A DNA stretch of 64,000 bases from Dermatemys mawii. Lineage: Eukaryota; Chordata; Testudines; Dermatemydidae. Positions 44,917-56,348 of this stretch are shown here, piece after piece. The translations under genes and the position numbers were made by a program. The notes below the pieces were generated by a model. The model saw only the letters and a program-made list of their open reading frames with translations. It made no database searches and was not told the origin of the DNA. How positions within the stretch are numbered: the stretch's first letter is position 1; each line of letters begins with the position of its first letter. The DNA lies in assembly GCA_007922305.1 (NCBI GenBank), contig ML677364.1:15266606-15330605 (forward strand). The letters are read 5' to 3'.

Positions 44917-44919
44917 TTA

Positions 44920-45872
44920 GTAAGGCAGTCTGGAAAAGAGATCAAGGAGAGAGTCCACAGATAAAGAAATATATTCTTCTCACCAGTGACATTTCATGTC
45001 TTCTCCCTCTCAACCTGATTGTTCCATCTCTGCTCACACCAGTGAACATTTACTCATGTAAGCGTTCTCACTCAAAGTACATTTAGTCCCCTCATGTATC
45101 TGTGGTATATTTTTGTGTGTTCTTTGTGGGAGAAGTAGGGTATTGATAGTTATAATAAAATGGCATTTTCTTAAGGCAGTCATTTTCATGTAAGGTAGGT
45201 ATTAATTATTAAACATCCACCCTGCACTTTTCCAAGTACCTGGCAAAGCAGGTCACCTTGCTACTTACGGGTATTTTTGACTGTATGCTCAAGTAACCAG
45301 GCAGTCAATTTATGTATTTCCTCACACCAGGTACAGCTAAGTCTACCTTTCATTTACCTGTGGGTACCATAGAGCAATTTCACAGCAACAGCACTAACCA
45401 GTATATAACCCAGCCATGCAAAACTGAAAATCTCAGGAACAGTGAATCATCATTTACATAACCCGCAAACTTTAGCCTTGTGCTAAGAAAAAGTCAATCT
45501 GCCTATATAAAGTGTTGTCCACAAATAGATTCTGCCCTCTAAATATTTTCTACTTGGCTGGAGTTCTCCAAGGACTGACTCTTTCTTTTATTCTCTTGAA
45601 AGTCCAATGATGAAAGAAAGGTCAGAAGTACTAGCAATAGTTTAAACTATGAAAAAACACTTTTGTTATCATTCCTTTAAATTCTCCTGTTCAAGGAATG
45701 CTCTTAAACCTCACCTCCTTGGACTCAGTTTTAAGAATAGGCATTAGGTACTCTTTGACCTCATTTCTAGTTTTTCAAAGTGAGAGCATGTTCTTTAAGT
45801 GGCCCACAGTTCAGCACTAAAAAATAATTTCAGTTTGAAACTAGGCACAGAAGGTCTCACCTCAGAAGTGAA
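44920..45872. other. Gene-free stretch
   Basis: No gene or bounded repeat was recognised. Confidence 0.35.
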
Positions 45873-46448
45873 TTTAAGATAGTTAAGTCCCAAGCAGACT
45901 GCAAAGAACTACAAAAGGATCTCACAAAACTGAGTGACTGGGCAACAAAATGGCAAATGAAATTTAATGTTGATAAATGCAAAGTAATGCACATTGTAAA
46001 ACTAATCCTAACTATACATATAAAATGATGGGGTCTAAAGTAGCTGTTCTACTCAAGAAAGAGATCTTGGAGTCATGAATAGTTCTCTGTAAACATCCAC
46101 TCAATGTGCAGTGACAGTCAAAAAAGTGAACAGAATGTTGGGAATCATTAACAAAGGGATAGATAATAAGACAGAAAATATCATATTGCCTCTATACAAA
46201 TCCATGGTATGCCTACATCTTGAATACTGCGTGCAGAAGTGTTTATCCCGTCCCAAAAAAGATATATTGGAATAGGAAAAGGACAACAAAAATGATTAGG
46301 GATATGGAATGGCTGCCGTATGAGGAGAGATTAATAAGAACGGGACTTTTCAGCTTGGAAAAGAGACGCCTGATGGCAGGAATGATAGAGGTCTATAAAA
46401 TCATGACTGGTATGGAGAAAGTAAATAAGCAAGTGTTATTTTTTCTTC
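45873..46448 (+). pseudogene. CR1 LINE copy 3, partial (RT C-terminal part)
   Basis: The segment starts AAGATAGTTAAGTCCCAAGC and is collinear with 16047-16625 of the open CR1 copy (GTGACTGGGCAACAAAATGG; TGGATAGTTCTCTGAAAAC equivalents). Small deletions shift the frame. It ends abruptly at about 46448, where MITE-like sequence begins, so its 3' end is missing. Confidence 0.78.
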
Positions 46449-46450
46449 CT

Positions 46451-46585
46451 AGGGTTTGTCTACGCAGCACCAAAATAAAGCACTAAAGGGTTGTTATTTT
46501 AAAGCACTCTTAACATGTGGCACTCTTACTTCCCCACAGAGAACCTGCTGGCAGGTCCTAAAAGGTACCTACTTTGCATGGACTC
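46451..46585. mobile_element. MITE-like sequence, left part
   Basis: It starts AGGGTTTGTCTACGCAGCACC, similar to Harbinger-type ends (GGNNNTGTCTACAC), and continues with AAAATAAAGCACTAAAGGG. A possible right half (ATGCTGTGTGGACACG, about 47443-47460) follows the CR1 copy at 46586-47351, suggesting that CR1 inserted into the MITE. The join is not proven. Confidence 0.45.
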
Positions 46586-47351
46586 TTGTTGTAGAGTCTT
46601 GCACTTAGGAAGAAAGAATCCCATGCACTGCTACAGACTAGGGACCGACTGGCTAGGCAGCAGTTCTGCAGAAAAGGATCTAGGGGTTACAGTGGATGAG
46701 AACTTGGATATAAGTCAACAGTGTGTCCTTGTTGCCAAGAAGGCTAACAGCATTTTGGGCTGTATAAGTAGGGGCAATGCCAGCAGATCAAGGGACTTGA
46801 TCATTCCCCTCTATTCGACACTGGTGAGGCCTCATCTGGAGTGTCCAGTTTTGGGGCCCACACTGCAAGAAGGATGTGGAAAAATTGGAAAGAGTCCAGA
46901 GGAGGGCAACAAAAATGATTAGGGGCCTGGAGCCCATGCCTTATGAAGAGAGGCTGAGGGAACTGGGATTGTTTACTCTACAGAAGAGAAGACTGACTGG
47001 GGATTTGATAGCTGGTTTCAACTACCTGAAAGGGGGTTCCAAAGAGGATGGGTCTAGACTGTTCTCAGTGGTAGCAGATGACAGAACAAGGAGTAATGGT
47101 CTCAAGTTGCAGTGGGGAAGGTTTAGGTTGGATATTAGGAAAAACTTTTTCACTAGGATGGTGGTGAAGCACTGGAATGGGTTACCTAGGAAGGTGGTAG
47201 AATCTCCTTCCTTAGAGGTTTTTAAGGTCAGCTTGACAAAGCCCTGGCTGGGATGATTTAGTTGGGGATTGGTTCTGCTTTGAGCAGGGGTGTTGGACTA
47301 GATGACCTCCTGAGGTCCCTTCCCACCCTGATATTCTATGATTCTATGATT
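46586..47351 (+). pseudogene. CR1 LINE copy 4, second subfamily, 3' part
   Basis: CR1 sequence of another subfamily. The first frame reads SCCRVLHLGRKNPMHCYR and AEKDLGVTVDENLDIS. After a one-base-type shift near 46870, the frame 46876-47256 reads [20 protein letters not shown]...[18 protein letters not shown]. The 3' UTR (GTTGGACTAGATGACCTCC) ends with TTCTATGATTCTATGAT, the classical CR1 tail, different from the TTCTTATG tails of copies 1 and 2. Only the last part of ORF2 is present. Confidence 0.85.
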
Positions 47352-47536
47352 AACGCAAAGCCCAGAAGGGTCCACCAGGACCAGGTAGAGCATAACAAGT
47401 TGGAGCACTTTACAAATCACATCCCTCTAGAGTGTTTGATCATGCTGTGTGGACACGATACTAGTTGTATGACCAAAAAGTATATTGTTTGTGCTTAGCT
47501 TAACAAGCAATCTAGGTAGCTCCGTATCAGTGATCA
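47352..47536. other. Possible right half of the split MITE
   Basis: The segment includes TTTACAAATCACATCCC and CATGCTGTGTGGACACG. It is compatible with the right end of the element begun at 46451 but has no exact end. Confidence 0.3.
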
Positions 47537-47875
47537 GGCTCCTTTGTTATTTACCAGTATCCTGATCTTTTGCCACCGCTAAAGCTTGTTCATAATGATT
47601 TTGTTTTCTTCCAGATCATTGATAAAAATGTTAAATAGTATACGACCAAGAACCAGTCATTGAGAGACTCCATTAGAAACACACCCACTCAAACATTATT
47701 CCCCATTTACCATTACATTTTGGGACCTATCAGTTAGCCAGTTTATAATCCATTTAATATGTGCTGTGATTATTTTGTGGTGTTCTAATTTCTAAATCAA
47801 AATGTTGTATAGTACCAACTGACATGCCTTACAAAAGTCTAAGTATATTACATCAGCTATTACTTTTATCAACTA
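47537..47875 (-). pseudogene. CR1-group LINE reverse transcriptase fragment, minus strand
   Basis: The minus-strand translation gives DVIYLDFCKACQLVLYNILI, then HIKWIINWLTDRSQNVMVNG, then ILFNIFINDLEENK, with stops between. These are RT motif A (Y-L-D-F) and the region before the FADD box. The motif spelling differs from copies 1-4 (IVYLDFQKAFDKVPH; LFNLFINDLE), so this is a third CR1-group lineage. Heavily decayed. Confidence 0.7.
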
Positions 47876-48351
47876 AACTTCAGATTTGGAGTTTCAAACT
47901 TGAAATCTCAAGTGGACCCCAGTGTTTATTATTAATCATTATTATTTTGCTAGGCTTTAATCAGGGGAATTATAGAGTTCTCTATTTATATGGTACATTT
48001 TGTCCTTGTGAATATTCCTTGGCCTTGGTATTGCATATACTTAGGTGAAGTATATCCGCATTAAGGTTGTCAGACTGATGCAGTCATACAGACATGAGAG
48101 ATTTATTTAAATTAAAGAAAAGTGGATTTCCTCCTCACTGATGTTAATGGGCCAGTACATCTTCATGAATCATAGAAGAACAAAGTGCTCTAACCTATGC
48201 AAAAGTCTAGCTGTGTAGCACCCTGAGGATAGCTTGAAGACAAGGGGAAAATGGTGGCAGAGTGAAAGTAAGTGACCCAAAGTAAGCTCTGGGTGAATGG
48301 GAAAACTGTTTAATATAAAAAAATTGGAATACTTACATGATTATTCTAAGC
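47876..48351. other. Gene-free stretch
   Basis: No gene or repeat was recognised. Confidence 0.35.
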
Positions 48352-48459
48352 TCATTGGAGGCTCCAGACCTCCAATGATAGAATACAAGGTAGATAGATA
48401 CCTTGTATTCTATCATTGGAGGCTCCAGACTTCCAGTGATAGAATACAAGGTAGATAGA
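48352..48459. repeat. Direct repeats (47 bp, period 61) overlapping a 24-bp perfect hairpin
   Basis: Copy 1 (48352-48398) and copy 2 (48413-48459) both read TCATTGGAGGCTCCAGAC, then TCCARTGATAGAATACAAGG and TAGATAGA, with 2 differences. Within it, 48369-48392 and 48399-48422 are exact reverse complements (CCTCCAATGATAGAATACAA then GGTA) around a 6-base loop, GATAGA. It does not resemble other repeats in the window. Confidence 0.9.
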
Positions 48460-49122
48460 ATACAAATTGGCCTCAGATTTAGAGTTCCCCTTTCATCTGC
48501 ATTCCTGGCTAGTGGTAGGATATAGGTGTCCTGGGGAAGGAGGAGGGAACTTGTGGATCTGTGTAGACAGGACTTGGAGTTGAATTCAGGTGCAGTGAGA
48601 GCTCACAATGGAACCATGAATAGTAGGATGCCAATATATAAAGTTATATTTCAAATAATCATTTTGCTGGTACAATCTGTGATGGGGAAAACTAGAGATC
48701 ACCATCAACTTTATATTGAACTTATGGCATTTCAGCTATTTATAACTCAATGATATAAAAAGTACCCAAGATTCAGTGGATCATTTGACCTATTATCTTA
48801 TTTATAACCTCTGGTATCACTTTTCACCCCTATATTTCTTTCCTTCCTTTTCTGTTCTCTTTTTCGTTTATTTACATCCCTCATTTGAGTCTTCATACTC
48901 CTTCAGGTATGTTATAGATGCACTCCAAGGGGGAGTGATTTCCAGTAGGGCATGAATTCTTGAGCTGCATATATACCTCTTCATTTTTGTGCACAAGTAA
49001 TATTCATACTATTTGTCAAGACATTTATTAAACAGCGTGGGCTTCTGTTTTTTGAGGGAGAAACTAAGTTTTTGAGTGGCCAGCTTGGAACAACTAGTTT
49101 TCTCAAAATGGACACCCAAAAA
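48460..49122. other. Gene-free stretch
   Basis: Nothing recognised. The short frame at 48526-48753 has no domain. Confidence 0.35.
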
Positions 49123-50051
49123 TGAAGACAGCCAAAATTAGCTCCGTTGAAAACATAGGTGTGAGAGATATGACATTTCCTGCAATATCCTTGAAGGACA
49201 TTATTGCATTATGTTTAAACATGTTTGGGATCCATTGTATTATATAAGTAGTTTGAGTATTATTCTGGGCTGGAATCATATGTCTCTCTTTATGGGGATG
49301 TGAACCCTTTGAACTTCAAAGGATTATACTGAACAACAGGCCAGACAAGGATGGACTTTTGGAACAGTGTCAAGTGATATGCCTGTTGAATCACTAGGTG
49401 GAGGTGAATGCAAAGTGCCCATTTTCATTTATGCAGAAACCCAGCCTTTTGAAGCTATGCCCCGAGAAGGGGACCACTGTCTAATTACCTGCTTCCAGAG
49501 TGTCAGGACCAGAGATCCAAGCTGTATAAAGGAAAGACTGACTTATTCATGAGTGTGCTAGTTCTGAGCTAAGGGTGTTAGGAACCTGTAACCTTGGAAA
49601 AACCACTTGGTGGGGTTTGAAGGACTGACTTCTATCAACAATTGCTGGAGATAGAGTGATAGCTGGTAAGCTTACTAGCATGCAAATAGGTTATTTTATT
49701 GCTTTACTATGTTTTCACAGTAATGCTTTCACCTTAAGAGTAATTTACTTGCTTATAAAGAACTGTGTGGTAACTTTTAACTGATGGCAATTAGGCTGTT
49801 CATAACCCCTGGAGAGAAAGTGCAGATGCCAGTCTGGTAAGGCAGCCTGACTTGCAAGAGTTTCGCAGTGTAGGCAGGGAACTGTGGGGCCTGGCAAACC
49901 CCCGTTCAGGAGAGATGACAGCTGAGGAGCCGGCAGCCTATAGTGAGTAGCCATAAGAGAACACAGAGGAGGAGCAGAAGTGCAGTTGCCCTGAGCTGTG
50001 TCAGGAGGCAGATACATGTAACATGGGGCCTAATTTCCCTGGTGACTGACA
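49123..50051 (+). mobile_element. Possible solo LTR
   Basis: The segment TGAAGACAGCCAAAATTAGC ... GGTGACTGACA has TG...CA limits. Its late half (GCTTTCACCTTAAGAGTAATT, TACTTGCTTATAAAGAACTG, TGTGGTAAC) resembles an LTR R/U5 region with a mutated polyadenylation signal. No target duplication and no second copy for comparison, so the ends are tentative. Confidence 0.3.
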
Positions 50052-50109
50052 CCTTATAATTATGTAAGATGGTGAGGTAATTGGATGAGGTAGCAAGAGA
50101 GAAAGTAAA

Positions 50110-50649
50110 ATGTTCCTAAAAGTTATTCACAAAAAAAGGAGAGCTAATGCTCTTCGCTGTGGGATAGAAAGCTGTGTCAGAGCAGTGGGAATCAGGGGAA
50201 GGGGCTGCAGATGTGTTGCCATTTATTGACACCTCTTCATGGGCAGCGGTGCCTCTGCTGAGCCTTGCTACAACTCCTCCCCTCTTCAGGTCTCTCCTCT
50301 TGAACACACAGCAAACATGCAGTTTGCAAGTCTTCTGATCAGGCTTCAGTCCCCAGACCCCTTTGGCTAGACTGTGAATCCTTTTTCATTTTCCCAATAC
50401 AGCAAACCAAAACTGAAAACAACCACATAACAATTACCCTGCTGGTCCTGAGTTCTAGGGTCTGCCCTTCCACAGCTTGCTGCCAGACCACCTTCCACTA
50501 GCTGTCTCATAACCCCCTTCACTACATTGTCCTGCTGCTTTTTATACTGGGATCACCTGATCCAAGCCCAGTGTAGCTCTTTTGTAATCAGCGTTGGCTA
50601 GCCCTAGGCCTTTCAGACCTTAAGGGCAGGCCACCCAGACCCTGTTACA
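50110..50649 (-). mobile_element. Possible LTR fragment, minus strand
   Basis: On the minus strand it begins TGTAACAGGGTCTGGG (50649), and a TATA-like AGTATAAAAAGCAGC lies about 100 bp in (50536-50550). The far end is not defined. The TG start and TATA placement suggest an LTR. Confidence 0.35.
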
Positions 50650-51242
50650 AGGACATTACTCAAGGAGGAACCAGTGCAGTGAAATATTGCTTAGATTTTG
50701 GAGGAATCTGACACCTGACATCACTATCAGATCAACTGTTTTTTATCATTAATATTACTACAGATCCCAGTGGATACATTATTTTCAAATTGTTTCCAAA
50801 TTGTCTTACTGAGCCAAGCAGGTGTACAGTGGGGACTAAGAAAAACAATCAGTCTGCATGAGTAACTGTCAAAGAATGTTTAAAGAACATCTAATCAGCA
50901 GGAGACACTTACATTTACAAGGTAATCGGAAATTTCCTGTGGCTTTGTAAGTAATTTGGCCATCATTAAGGCTTTGTATATTTAGTGCTGCAGCTGAGAA
51001 CTATGACTGTCAAACGAGTCTTAGTTTAAAAAAATAAAAAGAAAGAAAAAAGAAAGAAAAAGAGAAAGTTGCAGCACTTCATTTGCCTAATAGGAAATTC
51101 ACCCAAACTGAGGGAGCCCTTCCTGGTGCAGTTGGTTGGGTAATTACTCCTTTTTTCCCCTCCCCATGAAATTTTTCAACAAAAATGAAATAAAAATTTA
51201 TCAATATTTGGTTTTTCATTTGTTTTGGGGGTTTTTTTTTAG
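50650..51242. other. Gene-free stretch with purine tract
   Basis: A/G-only tract at about 51027-51068 (AAAAGAAAGAAAAAAGAAAG type). No gene. Confidence 0.4.
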
Positions 51243-51330
51243 ATGAAGGGGATGAGGGAATAGTTTTTATTGGACCAACCTCTGTTGGAATGTATAAGCT
51301 TCACAGAGCTTTTCAGAGCTCTTTGTTAGG
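51243..51330 (-). repeat. Dispersed repeat shared with 60947-61060 (minus copy)
   Basis: The reverse complement reads AAGAGCTCTGAAAAGCTCTG, AAGCTTATACATTCC, AACAGAGGTTGGTCCAATAA and AAACTATTCCCTCATCCCC. The plus-strand copy at 60955 reads AAGAGCTCTGTGTGTCTTG, AAAGCTTG, ACTGAAGTTGTCCAATGAAA and GATATTACC. Same family, name unknown to me. Confidence 0.55.
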
Positions 51331-52471
51331 TCTGGCTTCAGGGGTTCTTTCGGGGATTTTTTTGGAAAAACCCCAAACTTCCAAAACCAAAAATATATTT
51401 CAGCTTTATGATTTTCAGAGAGGGCAAAATCTTGTGTTTTGTGCTTCCATTGTTTCAAAAAAATGGATATTTTTGACAAAAAATTGATTTTTTTCCAAAA
51501 TATTTTTCCACAAATATTTCTGTTCATCTTCTCTTCCCCCCACTCCCTCCAAAAAAACTCCCACAATTTTTTTTGGATCACATCTATGAATTGAACCCCT
51601 AAAATCACTTCAGCCTGAAGGTGTCATGTGTGTGGTGGGCTGCCTGCAGAGAATTCTGTGTATCCCTCATGTACCATAAAGATGTCTCTGGCACTGGCCC
51701 TGGATAGGCCAGCATGGAGCGTGATGTTGGAAGCTGAAATTATGTTTCTGTTCGCTTTAGCTCTCTACGTAAATGGCATGGAGGCACTGTTATTGATATT
51801 TCAGATCATGGTCTGCAATCATTGCTGTCCTGATCCTGGGTTGAAGGGTAGATTTCTCTCCACTTCACCCACATAAAACGTTTAATTCAGGCTTTATGTA
51901 GATGAAATAAATGTTATTCCCTGGGAACAGATTAATCTGAAAATGACAGTGCTTTCTTGTGCTGCTCTAGTCACCTTATATTTGGCCTGGTCCTCCTCCT
52001 ATAGCTAGTAATGACATTGCATCATTTTGGGGAGAGGTTTGGGAATGAAAATAATATGTTGTTTTTCAAATTCTGATGAAGATGTAAAGTATCATCTTGG
52101 GCATCGTGAAGTATCACCTTCTGAATGGTGCTGTGGTGTTATATAACCCCAGGGAAGCTGATGCACTGTGACTCAGTGAAGACTCTGAACTATATTGTGT
52201 TTGACATTTAAAGAAACAATTTTTTTGCTATGTTTTACTGTTATTTCAATTATTCCACTTGAGGGTCCAGATTCTCTGGACTGCAAAATCCCCTAGATCC
52301 TCTTGAGCTGCTCAGGCAGCTTTCTCATTACTATTTTGGCTTGCAGGAAGAGTCCATCTCTTGTAATATACCGTATTTTGTTTGGGAGAATGACACAAAG
52401 ACCAGATTTCTTGGGCAAACACAAAACCAATTTTGTTAGTTTTTTAAACCCCTACTCCAAAAGCAGCAATT
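51331..52471. other. Gene-free stretch
   Basis: About 51345-51590 is A/T-rich repeat-like sequence (TTTTTGGAAAAACCCC; CAAAATATTTTTCCAC). No gene. Confidence 0.35.
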
Positions 52472-52575
52472 CACTTAAATACATCCTTAACTTTAGCATG
52501 TGAGAAGTCCCACTGAAGTCCTATTGAAGTCAACAGCACTTCTCATGTGCTTCATGTTAAGGTTGTACTTAAGTG
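52472..52575. repeat. Long imperfect hairpin, 104 bp
   Basis: The left arm CACTTAAATACATCCTTAAC then TTTAGCATGTGAGAAGT pairs with the right arm ACTTCTCATGTGCTTCATG then TTAAGGTTGTACTTAAGTG, about 38 bp each with few mismatches, around a CCCACTGAAG...AAGTCAACAGC centre. It is a single-palindrome MITE-like repeat. Related pieces lie at 6300 and 42310. Confidence 0.75.
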
Positions 52576-53459
52576 CGTTGGTGGATTAGGGCCACAATTA
52601 CCAGAAAGTTTACTCCTGAAAATGAATATAGGCAGGCAAACAAACCACAAGGCAGAACTGGGCTTAGTTATTTACACACAAAGCATAACTGACAAATTGG
52701 GTGTAAATTGTTTGGCCCTTTGCCCAAATTGTTTCAATGATTAAAGTCAATTTTGGGACTGAAAACTGCTTTCTCCATACAATCCTGCCTGAATTGAGGA
52801 TTACTGGTACATATTACATTTTGATTTCACTTCCCATGCTCCCAGCAATCCCCTTCCCTTGCCTACCAAATTTCCTATGGCCTCAGTGACATGGAATTGA
52901 GTGGCCAACTCCCCTCATATCAACAGAATTGCCAAATGTCCCATTGGCTCAGATCTCTAACCCTTTTGGACTGCCAGAGAGGCACAAATAGGACAGAGCC
53001 AGTGGTTGGGATCCGGTCCAGAGCGCTCACAATGTGTTATCATACAATGTGCTCCACATAAATCATGCACAGTGTCCTTGTTTTTGTAACTCATGTTAAA
53101 AAAGAGAATAAGAACTTTGGAATCAGAGCACAGATAGGGGCCAGGCCCTTGCAGTCACTGTTTGGTTAGGCAACTTTTGCAGTAAGAATGACTGAGCAGT
53201 GAACTATGCTAGAAATAAAACTCCAGAAGGTTCTTATGAGGTTTAGTTTCTCAGCACATCTCTCAGTATTTCTCTTCCTTCCAACATTAATTGCTTAATC
53301 AGTACATTTCTAGATTGCATCACGGTAGCTGAAAACAAGGCCAGAAAAGCAGGGGAGTAGTAATTATATGTTGACTTGTTAATTAATTGCATACTGTATA
53401 CTGGTTTGGTTGCAGGTTTTTCACCACACGATTTTAGTGCCTGAAGTTGATAAATTCAT
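52576..53459. other. Gene-free stretch
   Basis: No gene recognised. Confidence 0.35.
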
Positions 53460-53660
53460 TACAAAACGTGCAAGTGACATTTTCAAAAGTGATTAGTGGT
53501 TTGCAGTACCTCAATTTTTGGGTGTCATCTATGGGCCAGATTTTCAGTAAATACTGAGGATTATATTCTGAAAAATATCAGGTCCCTTTAAAGTCTCCAG
53601 TTAGCATCCAAAAATAAAGGCACACACTTTGGAAAATCTTGGCCATAACATTTTATACAT
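53460..53660. repeat. Old dispersed repeat ('ggccagattttcag')
   Basis: ACATTTTCAAAAGTGATTAG, CTATGGGCCAGATTTTCAG and TTGGAAAATCTTGGCC are halves of an imperfect inverted repeat, also seen at 11975-12075 and 54695-54860. Confidence 0.45.
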
Positions 53661-53789
53661 TTTAAACAAAGTGCAGTTGAACTCAGCTATTTTGGATGAA
53701 TTTTGGGTACTATTTGTACACTATGATATTGCCTGGGTGTTTTGCCTACTTGACTGAACCACTGTTCAGCACCATCTCCAAGTTGCAAG

Positions 53790-54180
53790 CCAGATTGTGG
53801 AATATTTTTCCATCAGAAAATGCTGATGCATCAATAGGAAATATTTTGTGGAAACAAGTCATTCTCAGCAAAAATTGTATTAGAAAGAAAAAATTTAAAA
53901 AGCATTTTCATAAGGTCAAAATCTTCTGTTTGACTTTTTGGAATGGAATGTTTTGATTATCTATTTCAAAGTCATTTTTAATTTCAATTTTTTAAATGTG
54001 ATAACATGATATATAATAGAAAATAACAATGTCAAAATCTGAATGAAACATTGAAATTTTGTCAAAATGAAACATTTCAATCAAACTGAAATTTGTTTGG
54101 AATTCTTTTTTTTTGCTGGAAATTTCATTTTTTGTTTCATTTCAGAGAGGAAGAAATGCTGAAATCCTGAAATTTCCCTA
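53790..54180. repeat. A/T-rich dispersed repeat
   Basis: Runs such as TTTTTCCATCAGAAAATGC, GGAAATATTTTGTGG, AACATTGAAATTTTGTC and AAATTTCATTTTTTGTTTC match the 'agctggttga' element interiors at 12482 and 31515. Clear TIRs are lost. Confidence 0.4.
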
Positions 54181-56299
54181 TAGCAAACATTCCAGTTCCT
54201 GTGAAGCTCCAACGAGAGGGCATAATGTGACCCAATTAAACCCATTCAACAGCTACCCTTATCAGCATGGAGGGCAGAACGTCCATTGGGGCCACTATGT
54301 CCTCTCCCAGACATGTGGATAGGGAGGATATGTGGAATAGGTACTGCCTGGGAACTGCCCCTAGGTGCTGGCCAGTGCAGCTGCATTGCCCAGGATGTAT
54401 GCAGCACAAGGCTTAGAGCTGGCAAAGGGCACATCCCTTTCTCCCCCAAAACAGGAGGTAATGACTTTGAATCACAATATGCTTTCCTGTGTGCTCCTAG
54501 GACCACAAAAATGACATGCTGCCCCATACATGGGACAAGAGTGCATGATATTGTTACCAGACGTAGCACTTAATTGTGTTAGAAGTGACAAAAAAGCATT
54601 TGTGGATGTTGAAAGATTGCCTTATACATAGGAAGAGAATGCTTTGGGGGCATTCTTGGGAAGCCAAACACATCCTGGCTAAGCTTTTAAAAAGTGACTA
54701 GCTATCACTTAATTGCTTCAATTTCTGGACACCAGAAAGGTGCCTGATTTTCAGAAAATTCTGGGTACGTGTACACTTAAAATTATGCCCCTTTATGGTG
54801 CCTCAGTTTGAGCCCCCCAAAACTAAGGCACATAAAATCACTCATCATTTTTGAAAGACTTGGTCATGGCACATAAATCCTGGCCAGTCTGCATTGGAAA
54901 CAATCAGGTGGCTTTATTTTCAAGTTCTGCATTGGTTGTGTACATAGTAATTAAAAGGAGGGGATGTGGAAAATTAAAGGCTGGCAGAGGGACTTCATTC
55001 AGAAAAAAAGGGAGTGGCTTGATAGACAAAAGACACATGTTGTCTGTCCATAATGATTTCCTAATACTCCTTTGGAGCTAACCAGACAGAAAAGTAGAGT
55101 GAGTTCCCCTATGGGTAGCAATCAGTTTTAAGCAATGAACACATCAGACTGTGTAGTCCTGTAAATTAAGGTAATGCTGATTAATGCCTTTTGCAGGTGG
55201 AGAGTGAAGAGGTAGGCAAATCAGAATTCTTCCAGTTTATCAGTGTGCATTCTAATCTGCACTGCTGCAAGATTAACATATGTTACTGCCAACAGCAAAT
55301 CATTTAAAAGTACTTTTAAGCCAGAAATATTTTAAATAAAAATTACTCATTCAAAAAACAAGATAAAAATCACTTACAGATGTTATGTAATATATATTAG
55401 TTTTTCTGGATTTTTCATTGGTGGGGACTTGTGGTCGGTTGATTTTTGTTTTTTGGCCCAGATTTATTTTTCTCACCGATTAAGACTCCTCGACCAACAG
55501 CAAACTCAAGCCTTTCAGTGGACCTCCAATTGCTGTTAATTTTCTTTTTTCCTTTAAGAAAACTATTCTAACCAAGTAGTTTGCAGTGGATCTTATTTTC
55601 CAGTGGCAAATTGGCTGGAGTATCTGTTCTACCCATAGAAGAGCACTAAAGAAATATGAGAATATATCTGGTTTGACGAAGGAACTGAAGCAAGAAGAGA
55701 AGCGGAAAAATATGATAGATAGGGACATAACTTTCTTTGGCATTTGAAACTCAGCCTTGATCCGAGATATACAGGCAGGGATCACTATTTGCCTTGTGAA
55801 ATCTGGGACACATACAGTACATAGGCTGGCCTGAATCTTCTTTTTGATCAACATATAGATAAATTAAGAGAAACTGTAGGATTTCTAATATATAGGTTGT
55901 TTGAACAGTGAAGTCAGTGCCTTGTGTATTACAGCACAAAGGCACTATATTGCTTCTGTTAGGGAAAAATGACCTGGGGGAAAGTACTATCCTTGCTTAT
56001 TGCCGTTAGCTCCACTAAGGGCATGAAATGACACAACTGATGCATATTTATGCTTTGGCATCATTTTCGAACTAAGTAGAAGACTCCATTTCCTGACATT
56101 TTGAAGAAAATTATCACATTAGTTCCTGCATTATATGTTGCCGATGTAAAATATTTCACTGATGCTGAATTTTCTCTCTTGAGGATACTTTTGGGTGGTT
56201 GCCAAAACATGGCCCTTTTTGCTATTTGTACTTGAATAGATAGCTGATGGGTCAGTAAATTACATCCTTTCCCTTTTGTAAAACTTGCCTTCTTCTTCC
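54181..56299. other. Gene-free stretch
   Basis: 54695-54860 is an old repeat (AAAAAGTGACTAGCTATCAC; CTGATTTTCAGAAAATTC). No exon was recognised. The 124-aa minus frame at 55480-55854 shows no domain. Confidence 0.35.
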
Positions 56300-56348
56300 A
56301 GATCCTCAGCTGGTGTAAATTAGATAATTATACCAGCAAGAGGATCTG
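56300..56348. repeat. Old palindromic repeat, clean copy
   Basis: CAGATCCTCAGCTGGTGTAA and TATACCAGCAAGAGGATCTG are imperfect reverse complements flanking ATTAGATAATT. This is the best copy of the family also seen at 228, 13318 and 29540. Confidence 0.6.

Noticed and set aside
48352..48459. CRISPR-like repeat array
   Set aside because: There are only two copies, they overlap a hairpin, and there is no spacer structure. The genome is clearly a vertebrate's.
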